Below, in pieces: positions 16,996 to 25,191 of a stretch of 64,000 nucleotides of DNA. Numbering within the stretch: position 1 is the first letter of the stretch; each line of letters opens with the position of its first letter. Under the pieces are notes generated by a model. The model did not search any database, was not told where the DNA came from, and saw nothing but the letters and a program-made list of their open reading frames with translations. Made by a program: the position numbers and the translations under genes. Origin of the DNA: Dermabacter sp. p3-SID358 (GTDB lineage Bacteria > Actinomycetota > Actinomycetes > Actinomycetales > Dermabacteraceae); NCBI RefSeq assembly GCF_025147465.1, contig NZ_JALXOZ010000001.1, positions 124,001 to 188,000 of the forward strand. The letters are read 5' to 3'.

Positions 16996-18554
16996 GCGAA
17001 AAGCCGAAAGATTTCCGAGGGGGCCACACGCAGCGTCATAGAAACGAGCAAGGCCACGAGCGCAGCGGTTCACGCGGCAGGGGAGGCCCACGAAAAGGCT
17101 ACTCGCGCAATCGCCCGAGCGAACGACGCCGCCACACCACACCTTCGCGCCTCGCGGCTTACGAGGCAACGAGGCGCGTGAGCAACGAGGATGCCTACGC
17201 AAATATCGTGTTTCCTACCATTTTGCGGCGCCATCGCGTCGAGGGCCGTGACGCCGCTTTCGCAACGGAACTCTTCTATGGTTCCTTGCGTGCCCAGGGC
17301 CGACTCGATGCGGTTCTCGCGGAGTGCGTCGATCGTCCGCTGACGAAAATTGACTCTTCCGTGCTTGACGTCCTGCGCCTCGGGGCTTACCAGATGCTCG
17401 ACATGGGCGTCGCGCCGCACGCTGCTGCCTCTGAAACCGTGGGGCTCGCACGCGAAGTGACGGGTGCCGGCTCGGCGAGCCTCGTCAACGCTGTCCTTCG
17501 GCGCGTGGGGGAACGTAGCCGCGAGGAATGGCTCGAAATCGTCGTTCCGCCTCGCGAGGAGAACGAAGATCGTTTCCTCGCGATCACGCATTCGCACCCT
17601 GAGTGGATTGTGAGGGCGCTTCGCGAAGCGCTCAAAGCTCACGGCCGAGACCCGAGAGAGATCGACGCACTGCTTGCTGCGCACAATGACGCGCCTTCCG
17701 TGAGCCTTGTGATGCGTCCCGGGCTCGCCGATGAGACAGAACTTTCTGAGGCGGGTGCAACGCCCGGCCGGTGGTCGATGTTCTCCATGGCATGGCCGGG
17801 AGGCGATCCGGGCACTATCCCCGCGGTCGACGAGGGCCGTGCCGCCGTCCAAGATGAGGGCTCGCAACTCGTTGCCCTAGCCCTTGCTCTCGGCGCGGAT
17901 GCCCTCGTCTCAGAACCCGATCACCACTGGCTTGACCTATGCTCTGGCCCGGGTGGAAAGACAGCACTCCTCGCTGGAGCAAGCATCACGCACGATGCCG
18001 AGATCATGGCGGTCGAACTTCAAGAGCACCGCACGCGTCTCGTTGAACGCTCCGTCGCGACCCTCGTCGAGGCCGGCGCCGAGGTGGAGACGCTTACGGC
18101 CGACGGTCGCGAGATCGGCGAACGCTTTCCCGAGCAGTTCTCGCGCGTGCTCGCAGACGTTCCGTGCTCGGGCCTTGGGGCGCTCCGTCGCCGACCCGAA
18201 TCTCGCTGGAGGAAGAAGCCGGGAGACCTCGGGGGACTCGCGCGATTGCAGCGCGAGCTCTTCGATAGCGCCGTGCGTGCCACTCAGATTGGCGGCATCA
18301 TCGCGTACGTGACGTGCTCACCCCACGCGAACGAGACCCTCCTCGTCACGAAAGAGGCCCAGCGCCGACATAAAGACCTCGAGGTGCTCGACGCTCGGGA
18401 GGCCATTCGCGCGGGTCTTCGAGGCGATGCCGGCGACATTGACCTCGGCCAGGGGCCATTCGTGCAGTTGTGGCCACACATTCACGGCACCGATGCCATG
18501 TTCCTTGCCCTCTTCAGAAAAGTCGATCCCGACACCACCTCACAAGCTCGTTAG
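16992..18554 (+). CDS. rsmB: 16S rRNA (cytosine(967)-C5)-methyltransferase
   Basis: A RsmB/NOL1-family enzyme that makes m5C967 in 16S rRNA. The 520-aa protein begins with a 50-residue extension rich in Arg, Gly, His and Ser, which is unusual in length. A NusB-like RNA-binding domain follows (about residues 55-190; [20 protein letters not shown]). The methyltransferase domain has SAM motif LCSGPGGKT, and the two catalytic cysteines lie in DVPCSGLG and VTCSPHANE. It overlaps fmt by 4 nt; fmt-rsmB is a classic pair. Confidence 0.95.
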   Translation: MSEKPKDFRGGHTQRHRNEQGHERSGSRGRGGPRKGYSRNRPSERRRHTTPSRLAAYEATRRVSNEDAYANIVFPTILRRHRVEGRDAAFATELFYGSLRAQGRLDAVLAECVDRPLTKIDSSVLDVLRLGAYQMLDMGVAPHAAASETVGLAREVTGAGSASLVNAVLRRVGERSREEWLEIVVPPREENEDRFLAITHSHPEWIVRALREALKAHGRDPREIDALLAAHNDAPSVSLVMRPGLADETELSEAGATPGRWSMFSMAWPGGDPGTIPAVDEGRAAVQDEGSQLVALALALGADALVSEPDHHWLDLCSGPGGKTALLAGASITHDAEIMAVELQEHRTRLVERSVATLVEAGAEVETLTADGREIGERFPEQFSRVLADVPCSGLGALRRRPESRWRKKPGDLGGLARLQRELFDSAVRATQIGGIIAYVTCSPHANETLLVTKEAQRRHKDLEVLDAREAIRAGLRGDAGDIDLGQGPFVQLWPHIHGTDAMFLALFRKVDPDTTSQAR

Positions 18555-18565
18555 GAGAGTCTTTC

Positions 18566-19243
18566 GTGTACTCCACGTCTTCCATGACCATTCATCCGTC
18601 GATCCTCAATAGCGACTTCATGCGGATCGGTGAAGAGCTGGACAAGATTGCGAACGCTGAGGCCGCTCACATCGACATCATGGACAACCACTTCGTACCG
18701 AATATGACGTTCGGCGTGAGCATGGTTGAGCAGATCGCGAAGCGCTCGCCAATCCCGCTCGATGCGCACCTCATGATTGATTCGCCCGATCGCGACGCGG
18801 TAGCTTACGCAGAGGCGGGCGCTCAGTCGGTGACTTTTCACCTCGAAGCCTCGAGCGCTCCTGTGCGGCTCGCGAGGGAGCTTCGTGCGAAAGGTGTCAA
18901 AGCCGGCGTAGCTGTGCGCCCCGCAACGCCCGTGGAACCGCTCATGGATGTTCTCGGGGAGTTCGACATGCTTCTCGTGATGACCGTTGAGCCGGGCTTT
19001 GGTGGCCAGTCGTTTATTGAATCGATGCTTCCCAAGGTGCGCCGTGCGAGAAAAGCAATCAGCGAGCAAAACCTCGAAGTCTCGATTCAGGTCGACGGCG
19101 GTGTTTCTCGCACAACCATCGAGGGTGCCGCCGAAGCGGGCGCCAATGTCTTCGTTGCGGGCAGCGCCGTGTACAAAGCTCCGGATGCTGCGGCCGAGAT
19201 CGATGCCCTGCGCGAGCTTGCGCGGGCACACCAGCACGCCTAG
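18566..19243 (+). CDS. rpe: Ribulose-phosphate 3-epimerase
   Basis: Interconverts ribulose 5-phosphate and xylulose 5-phosphate in the pentose phosphate pathway. A TIM-barrel protein of 225 aa. The conserved motifs are [27 protein letters not shown] (metal-binding His/Asp), [20 protein letters not shown] and IQVDGGV. GTG 18566 is chosen because AGGAG (18553-18557) precedes it by eight bases; ATG 18584 is an alternative. It begins 12 bases after rsmB, so it is part of the same transcript. Confidence 0.97.
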   Translation: MYSTSSMTIHPSILNSDFMRIGEELDKIANAEAAHIDIMDNHFVPNMTFGVSMVEQIAKRSPIPLDAHLMIDSPDRDAVAYAEAGAQSVTFHLEASSAPVRLARELRAKGVKAGVAVRPATPVEPLMDVLGEFDMLLVMTVEPGFGGQSFIESMLPKVRRARKAISEQNLEVSIQVDGGVSRTTIEGAAEAGANVFVAGSAVYKAPDAAAEIDALRELARAHQHA

Positions 19244-19248
19244 AACTC

Positions 19249-19698
19249 GTGCCTGCATCAGACCGCTCCCTCGCCTTCCCCGTGACCTTTCGCCCGCGGG
19301 CGGTGCGCACATGGGGCTATATCGTTGCGGGCGTCTTTGCTCTCGCCTGCCTCGTCATGGCGTTGACCCTTCCGTTTGTTATCCATCGCGTACTCGACTC
19401 GTTCGGATTCGTCGCGCTCGCACTTTTTGTGGGGTGGTTTTGCCATCGCCACGCGAGTGTGGAAGTGCGGGCCGAAGCTCACCACGTGCGAGTAAAGAAC
19501 GCCTTCTCTTCTCGGTGCTTTGAGTGGCCCGAACTCATCGGGGTGAGCTTCCCGGAGGGTGATCCGTGGGCGCACGTGGATTTAGCCGACGGCGACACGT
19601 ATTCGGTCATGGCTTTTCAACGCGCTGATGCCGCCCATGGCATTTCGATGGCACGCGAGTTCAACGCGCTCATCGAGGAACACTCTCTTACTGCGTGA
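19249..19698 (+). CDS. PH domain-containing membrane protein
   Basis: A 149-aa protein of the actinobacterial bacterial-PH family. Two adjacent hydrophobic helices (about residues 22-66) sit near the N-terminus, followed by a PH-like beta domain (VEVRAEAHHVRVKN, CFEWPELIGVSFPEG, DLADGDTYSVMAFQR). In Micrococcales it commonly follows rpe or the riboflavin genes; its function is not known. GTG 19249 lies five bases after the rpe stop. Its end overlaps the convergent DUF3866 gene by 11 bases. Confidence 0.82.
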   Translation: MPASDRSLAFPVTFRPRAVRTWGYIVAGVFALACLVMALTLPFVIHRVLDSFGFVALALFVGWFCHRHASVEVRAEAHHVRVKNAFSSRCFEWPELIGVSFPEGDPWAHVDLADGDTYSVMAFQRADAAHGISMAREFNALIEEHSLTA

Positions 19699-20794
19699 GT
19701 CTTGTGGCAGCGATCCGCCCCGCGAGAGCGCTGTAGAGGAAGCTCGCGTGATCCTCATCGAAGCCGCGCCCCATGGTGGAGACTCGGATCGGGAGGTCGC
19801 AGATGGCATCATCGAGGCCTTCACCGGACGAGCCGACGACATGGTGCGGCGCAAGGCCGCGCTTATGGCGTACCTCATTGATGATCTCGTAGGCGCCGGA
19901 GATGTCCTTATCGATCGCCCGTCGTTCGGTATGGCAGATCTCAGGGACCTCGACGCTCGTGAAGAGCATGCGCTCGAGCACGATGTGCGAATGGTGAGAA
20001 AGCCCCACGTGACGTGCGCGCGGATCCGCTTCGGAGACTCTCGGCGCGAGAATCGCCCGTGCGCCCATAGCCGAGGCAGCGTGGAGGGCATCGGCAACCG
20101 CGATAGAACCGAAACCCCAGCGGGTACCCGTGCCAAGGTTGCCCGGCCCCTGCGCGATGATCACGGCGTCGGCCTCATAGTGGGTGCGTGCGGCGGCGAG
20201 GGCAGAGGGGACGGATATGGCTTCGGCATCTCCGCCAAACGATTGCCCGGTACTGATCGTCGCGGCGATGAGCCCCTCTTCGCGAAGACGTGCGTTCGCT
20301 CGCGAGTACGCGACCGGAAGCGCGGCCCAGTCCGTGTAAACGTACACGAGGCGGGCTTGTGGGGAAAGTGTGCGAAAACCCGCGGCGATGGGTCCGACGG
20401 CTGAATGTAAACCGGCGACGACCACGCTCATCCCATCGAGATCTTCAAGGGCATCAATGGCGTCGTGAGCTGGCGAGGAAGGGTCGTCGAGCGCATCGAC
20501 CATCATTTGCTGAGGGGTGTAGCGAGCCTTCATCATGTGCCCCTCGGGTAATGCTGTATTGCCCTCGGCGTCAAGATTCGCCACGACAAAGGCGTCGCCA
20601 CCGGTGCCAAGCCCCTTGTGGAGCGCGTTCGTGTTGAGAAGGAGACGATCACCCGGCTCTGGGGCACCAACCATGTCGAGGTAGGCAAGGGCGCTCACGC
20701 GACTACCGTCGGAATCGAGCGAGACCCACACCCGGCTCACTCCCGGCCATGTATCTCGCTTCTCTCGTACCGTTCCCGTCTCTTGCGCGATCAT
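19688..20794 (-). CDS. DUF3866 family protein
   Basis: A 368-aa soluble protein of an actinobacteria-specific family of unknown function. Recognisable blocks are LNTNALHKGLGTGGDAFVV, GHMMKARYTPQQ, GLHSAVGPIAAGFR, VIIAQGPGNLGTGTRWGFG and LSHHSHIVLERML. Glycine-rich loops and conserved histidines suggest a ligand- or nucleotide-binding enzyme, but no activity is established. It starts directly behind a TAAGCT box with six bases to ATG, so it is probably leaderless. Its promoter is back-to-back with that of pafBC within 38 bases. In related genomes it also lies close to pafB/pafC. Confidence 0.85.
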   Translation of the reverse strand: MIAQETGTVREKRDTWPGVSRVWVSLDSDGSRVSALAYLDMVGAPEPGDRLLLNTNALHKGLGTGGDAFVVANLDAEGNTALPEGHMMKARYTPQQMMVDALDDPSSPAHDAIDALEDLDGMSVVVAGLHSAVGPIAAGFRTLSPQARLVYVYTDWAALPVAYSRANARLREEGLIAATISTGQSFGGDAEAISVPSALAAARTHYEADAVIIAQGPGNLGTGTRWGFGSIAVADALHAASAMGARAILAPRVSEADPRARHVGLSHHSHIVLERMLFTSVEVPEICHTERRAIDKDISGAYEIINEVRHKRGLAPHHVVGSSGEGLDDAICDLPIRVSTMGRGFDEDHASFLYSALAGRIAATRLTQ

Positions 20795-20832
20795 GGGCCC
20801 AGCTTACCGAGCTACCGCGTTAGTCTTGAGCT
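20795..20832. promoter_or_regulatory. Compact divergent leaderless promoters, DUF3866/pafBC
   Basis: On minus, TAAGCT (plus 20801-20806) is six bases from ATG 20794. On plus, TAGTCT (20821-20826) is six bases from GTG 20833. The two -10 boxes are only 14 bp apart, so each -35 region must overlap the other promoter. Confidence 0.65.
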
Positions 20833-22791
20833 GTGCCACCCACGCAAAATGTCGAGCGACTTCTGAGCTTAGCGTTGACCCTCACGTCGAGCACGAGGGG
20901 CCTCACACGCGAAGAGCTCACCGAGCTTGTGCCCGGCTACGACCGCATGAACCCCTCGAGCGTTCGGCGGCAGTTCGCACGGGATCTTGCCCGCCTTGGC
21001 CGGCTTGGCATCAACCTGCAGTCGCACCCCGATCTTGTGAATCCCTCGACCCTTCGATACATCGCCTCGGTGCGCGAAGGCGAATCAATCACTGCGGCAT
21101 TCGACGAGACGGAAAGGCTCATGCTCGCCTCGGCCGCCTCGATGTGGAGCGCCGAATCCACGGGGAGCCTCGGTGCGCGCATCCGCGCCAAGCTTGTGTC
21201 TCTCGGGATTTCTCCCGGGGTGGGGCTCGCTCGGGGAGCGCTGGGGTCATCAGCCGCAACCACACCCTTGCTCGAGGCGATCGAGGCTCATCGTTCAGTT
21301 TCCTTTTCCTATCGGTCCTCGGCCGGGGAACGGGCACTTAAACGTCGTGTAGAGCCGTGGGAGCTCAACGTCGTCGACGGGCGCGAGTACCTCTACGGAT
21401 TCGACCTTGAACGCGAGGCCCCGCGCCTTTTTCGCGTAAGCCGTATCGAATCCATCCCGATCGAGGGGCCGGCCGCGAAAAATGAACATGCCCCCCACCC
21501 ACCGATCCGAGAGCTCCTTACCGGCTCGGAAACATTGGAGGAGGATCCGCTCCACGGCGATCCCGTCCGCCTATGCATCGCCCCGTATAAAGCGCTCGCA
21601 CTTCGCCGACGCCTTGGTCTGAACCCCAGCGAGACCTCGATTGACGTGCCAGCAGAGCATGCCCGGGGCCTACTCGAATCGGCGTGGGCCGAGCCCCTGT
21701 GGGTAAGCCTCGAAGGCGAGAATCCACTTGCGACGAGATGGGCGCGGGCACGCGCCCACATCGCCGAACTCCACGCGGAAGGGCCGACTCTCACGTGGGA
21801 GCGCGCGAAGAACTTCGAGAAGGTCAAATCGAAACGCGCACGCGAGGTGGGAACCGGCGACGGTGAGCTCACGCGCCTCAGCGCTGAAATCGCCTACCTC
21901 TATGCCCACGGCGAAGTCAAGACCGGCACAATGGCGAGAGAGTTCGGCCTCACGGAAGAAGAACTCGACGCAGATCTCGACATCATTTACAACGCTGGAG
22001 ACTATTCACGCGGATACGACGATCTTGTCGACGTGATCCGGCACGACGGATACGTGTCCGTTTCCGGAGCCGATACGCTCGCTCACCCCATGCAGCTCAC
22101 CCCGAGCGAAACGAGCGCGCTTCTCATGGGGCTCGAGGTTCTCGCAGAATCCAGAACGACCTTCCCGGACGAAAGCGTTTCGAAGTTGAAATTAAAGCTC
22201 AGCGCCATGCTGCCCGAAGGCGCACCGACTGCCGAACCTGCATCGGAACGAGAAGACCCGCGAGAAGCCGCGATCCTCGAGCGGATCCTGCGCGCCCACG
22301 CGAGCAGCTCGCCCGTGCGGATCATGTATTCACCACCCACACGCGCCGGTGTGAGCGTACGCGACATGACACCACTCGAGGTGACCTCACGCTACGGGGC
22401 TCTCTATATTCGCGCCTATTGCCACCTTGCCGAAGCGACGAGAGAATTTCGCTCAGATCGCATAGTCGAATCCTGGGATATCGGCGATGAACTCGCCCCC
22501 GCGGCTGGCGACCGCACAACGAGGCTTGATATTCCTCTCGACGAATGGCCCGAAGTTACGCTCGCGATCGGTTCCAAGGCTCGCTGGCTTCTCGAAGCCT
22601 TCGAGCCGAAATCGCTGCGGGCAGAGCCCGGCTCCACACGAGTCATCGCGAGAATCAAGCCCTCATCCCCGCACGCCTTGCTTGCGGCGGTCTTCGAAAC
22701 CGGGGGAGCAGCTGAAATTCTTGACCCGGATCACATTCGCGAAGCTGTGAGACGCGTGGCTGAGACCAAGGTCGCGCGTCTAGGGGAGTAG
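20833..22791 (+). CDS. pafBC: PafB-PafC fusion, WYL-domain transcriptional activator
   Basis: Two complete WYL-type regulators joined in one 652-aa chain. The first half has a winged-helix N-terminus (NVERLLSLALTLTSS, LTREELTELVPGY), then a WYL domain (VSFSYRSSAGERALKRRVEPWELNVVDGREYLYGFD). The second half repeats the plan from about residue 345 (LTRLSAEIAYLYAHGEVKTGTMAREFGLTEEEL) with a more diverged WYL domain. PafBC activates the RecA/LexA-independent DNA-damage regulon in actinobacteria, including proteasome genes in mycobacteria, and fused forms are known in Micrococcales. GTG 20833 is likely leaderless. A 109-bp gap separates it from tatA. Confidence 0.93.
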   Translation: MPPTQNVERLLSLALTLTSSTRGLTREELTELVPGYDRMNPSSVRRQFARDLARLGRLGINLQSHPDLVNPSTLRYIASVREGESITAAFDETERLMLASAASMWSAESTGSLGARIRAKLVSLGISPGVGLARGALGSSAATTPLLEAIEAHRSVSFSYRSSAGERALKRRVEPWELNVVDGREYLYGFDLEREAPRLFRVSRIESIPIEGPAAKNEHAPHPPIRELLTGSETLEEDPLHGDPVRLCIAPYKALALRRRLGLNPSETSIDVPAEHARGLLESAWAEPLWVSLEGENPLATRWARARAHIAELHAEGPTLTWERAKNFEKVKSKRAREVGTGDGELTRLSAEIAYLYAHGEVKTGTMAREFGLTEEELDADLDIIYNAGDYSRGYDDLVDVIRHDGYVSVSGADTLAHPMQLTPSETSALLMGLEVLAESRTTFPDESVSKLKLKLSAMLPEGAPTAEPASEREDPREAAILERILRAHASSSPVRIMYSPPTRAGVSVRDMTPLEVTSRYGALYIRAYCHLAEATREFRSDRIVESWDIGDELAPAAGDRTTRLDIPLDEWPEVTLAIGSKARWLLEAFEPKSLRAEPGSTRVIARIKPSSPHALLAAVFETGGAAEILDPDHIREAVRRVAETKVARLGE

Positions 22792-22900
22792 GCTGGAGCG
22801 GCCGAGACGTTCCGGATTGACCGGTGGTGTCTGTGCGAAAATCTTTGAACGTGTCGATCTCCTCGGCACACACATCACATGCTTTGGACGGTGATTAAAC

Positions 22901-23299
22901 ATGGGTACAGGTTTCATTCGGAGCCCCTGGCCGATTCTGATCCTTCTCGTACTGATCGTGCTGCTTTTCGGCGCGAACAAGCTCCCGGGCCTCGCGCGGA
23001 ACATGGGTGAATCCATGCGCATCTTCAAGAGCGAGGTCTCTGAGATGCGCAAGGACGACGAAGACGACGACCACACCGAGGCGTCAATTGACGTCAAGCG
23101 CGAGGATTCGCGCCGAGGCGAGCGGTCCTACGACGCACGCGAGGAGCGTGAGCGCGACTACCGTCGTGAAGATCGCGAGCGCGACTACCGCCGCGACGAC
23201 CGTGACGACTACCGCCGCGAGGAACCCGTGCGCGAGGCCCGCGATCGCGAGGATTTCCTCGGCGATGGTCGCTCCGACGACCTCTACCGTCGCGACTGA
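22901..23299 (+). CDS. tatA: Sec-independent translocase subunit TatA
   Basis: Forms the oligomeric pore of the twin-arginine translocon for folded proteins. The N-terminal helix WPILILLVLIVLLFGANKLPGLARNMGESMRIFKSE, with the FG hinge and amphipathic helix, is typical. The 132-aa chain has a long tail after residue 50: about 80 residues alternating Arg with Asp or Glu, including RDYRRED-type repeats. That tail is unusually long and is probably disordered. tatC follows after 72 bp. A CCCGGC/GCCGGG inverted repeat between the two genes may tune their relative expression. Confidence 0.94.
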   Translation: MGTGFIRSPWPILILLVLIVLLFGANKLPGLARNMGESMRIFKSEVSEMRKDDEDDDHTEASIDVKREDSRRGERSYDAREERERDYRREDRERDYRRDDRDDYRREEPVREARDREDFLGDGRSDDLYRRD

Positions 23300-23371
23300 C
23301 GCGATCCGCAATTAGCATGCCCGGCTCTCAACGGACGAGGGCCGGGCGGAAAATGAGGATAGGCAACACAC

Positions 23372-24259
23372 GTGGCAAAGAAGAAGAAACGCCCTCGCGA
23401 CCCAGAAGGGCGCATGAGTCTTGGCGAGCACCTCGCCGAGCTTCGTGACCGAATCTTCATCGTCGCGGTCTTTGTCGTTCTCTTCTCCATCGCCGGTTGG
23501 TTTCTCTACTACCCGCTTTATGAGGCCCTCGCCGTTCCGTTCCGCGAACTCAAAGGGCTCGGGTACAACGTCGCGATCAACATCGGCGGTGTCGCCGGTA
23601 CGTTCGAGACTCACTTGAGACTTGCCGCCTACATCGGAGTGGCGCTGAGCATCCCCGTGATCGTGTATCAGGCGTGGGCATTCATCTCACTTGGCCTCAA
23701 AAAGAACGAGAAGCGCTGGGCTCTCTCCTTCCTCTTTTCCTCGGGCCCGCTCTTTTTCGCGGGTGCCATATTCGGGTACTTCGCTATTACACGGGCGATT
23801 CCCATCCTCATGACGTTCGGGCCAAACAAGGAAGTGCTTCAGCTCGTCGAGTTTCGCGACTACATCGAGCTCGTCGTCAAGACCTGCATGGTGTTCGGCA
23901 TCGCCTTTATCTACCCGGTCTTTCTCGTGGCACTGAACATCGTGGGAATTCTTCCGTGGCGCTCGATCCTTAAAGCGTGGCGCTGGGCAATTCTCATCAG
24001 CTTCATCTTCACCGCGGCTATGGTGCCCACTCCTGAACCGATCACTCTGCTGCTCGTGACCTCGCCGTTCCTCATTCTGTTCTTCGGCGCCGTTCTCGTG
24101 GCCTACATCCTCGAGACACGCAGAGAAAAGAGGCTCAAGAAGCAATCGGCATTCACGGAGTCCGGAAAATACATCCCTTCGGAAATCGCCCTTCCCAAAT
24201 CACTCGATGACGCCTACGCCGACTCCCGCAAGGAACCCGGCGGTTCAAAAGAATCATGA
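23372..24259 (+). CDS. tatC: Sec-independent translocase subunit TatC
   Basis: Multispanning receptor for twin-arginine signal peptides. The 295-aa protein has the signature MSLGEHLAELRDR near the N-terminus, with the essential glutamate, followed by six membrane segments. The periplasmic loop is FRELKGLGYN..., and the FGIAFIYPVFLVAL helix precedes the final pair. The C-terminus is a charged cytoplasmic tail. GTG 23372 is the likely start; ATG 23414 is possible but would remove the basic KKKKRPR leader common in actinobacteria. The stop overlaps the lipid kinase gene as ATGA. Confidence 0.96.
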   Translation: MAKKKKRPRDPEGRMSLGEHLAELRDRIFIVAVFVVLFSIAGWFLYYPLYEALAVPFRELKGLGYNVAINIGGVAGTFETHLRLAAYIGVALSIPVIVYQAWAFISLGLKKNEKRWALSFLFSSGPLFFAGAIFGYFAITRAIPILMTFGPNKEVLQLVEFRDYIELVVKTCMVFGIAFIYPVFLVALNIVGILPWRSILKAWRWAILISFIFTAAMVPTPEPITLLLVTSPFLILFFGAVLVAYILETRREKRLKKQSAFTESGKYIPSEIALPKSLDDAYADSRKEPGGSKES

Positions 24260-25191
24260 ACCGCCTTCGAATCGGGGTCATTGCGAACCCGTATGCGGCC
24301 AAACGCCGGGCCCGTAACATCGGCCATGATGTTCGTGCGCTTTTGACTGCCGCTGGGCTTTCAGTTATCGATCTCTCCGCTCCCGATGCAGTAACGGCCA
24401 GACGCCGCGCACGAGCGGTCCTCGACACGCTTGATGCGCTCGTGGTCGTGGGCGGCGATGGCACGGTTGCCCTCGGAGCGTCGCTCGTGTGCGGAACGCG
24501 CACTCGCCTGGGAATCATCCCGGCTGGGTCGGGGAATGATCTCGCGCGGGCGCTCGGGCTCCCGCTCGGGGATTCCGACGCCGCCGTGCGCACGATCGTG
24601 TCCGCACTCGCGCGTGCCGAGCAACGCATCGACGCGATCGAAGCGCACTTTGAAGGCGAACCGGAGTCCGAAAGCGTCATCGCCCTAGGCAATCTCAACA
24701 TGGGTTTTGACGCGATCGTGAATGTGCGCGCGAACCGCTCGAGCTATGGCTATACAGCCGCGGTCGTTCGGGAACTTCTCGCCTACCGGCCACGCGACTA
24801 CTGGGTCGAGATCGATGGCGGTGAACGGATTGAGCTTGAAGCTTCACTCGTCACCCTTTCCAATTCGGGGTATTTCGGCGGCGGAATGAAATATTGCCCA
24901 AGCTCACGTTTGGACGACGGTGTGCTCGAGTTTGTGAGCGTTTCGGGTATAACGCGGGGTGGTCTCGTGCGCTTTTTCCCGCGAGTGTTTTCGGGAAACC
25001 ACGTGAATCTAGAGCAGTACTCGGTTACGCCGTGCACGAGCCTCACGATCGGTTCGACTGAACAGCTAGAAGTATGCAGCGATGGGGAGCCGCGCGCTTT
25101 CCTTCCCCTCCACGCGCGAGTCCTGCCCAGGGCGGTGAGCATACTTTCGCCGTCCCTGCACGACTGCGACACCGAGGAGAAAGCGGCATGA
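24256..25191 (+). CDS. Diacylglycerol/lipid kinase family protein
   Basis: A DAGK-catalytic-domain protein of 311 aa that phosphorylates diacylglycerol or a similar lipid with ATP. It opens with IGVIANPYAAKRRA and carries the nucleotide-binding VVVGGDGTV motif near residue 75, then the IIPAGSGNDLARALGLP block. NSGYFGGGMKYCPSSRLDDGVLE in the C-terminal half is the conserved second-domain motif. It overlaps tatC and helY by ATGA at each end. The same tatA-tatC-kinase-helY order is widespread in actinobacteria. Which lipid is used cannot be told from the sequence. Confidence 0.93.
   Translation: MNRLRIGVIANPYAAKRRARNIGHDVRALLTAAGLSVIDLSAPDAVTARRRARAVLDTLDALVVVGGDGTVALGASLVCGTRTRLGIIPAGSGNDLARALGLPLGDSDAAVRTIVSALARAEQRIDAIEAHFEGEPESESVIALGNLNMGFDAIVNVRANRSSYGYTAAVVRELLAYRPRDYWVEIDGGERIELEASLVTLSNSGYFGGGMKYCPSSRLDDGVLEFVSVSGITRGGLVRFFPRVFSGNHVNLEQYSVTPCTSLTIGSTEQLEVCSDGEPRAFLPLHARVLPRAVSILSPSLHDCDTEEKAA

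Noticed and set aside
16183..17202. A 339-codon open minus-strand frame
   Set aside because: Antisense to fmt and rsmB, both of which are complete and recognised; no conserved motif in the product.
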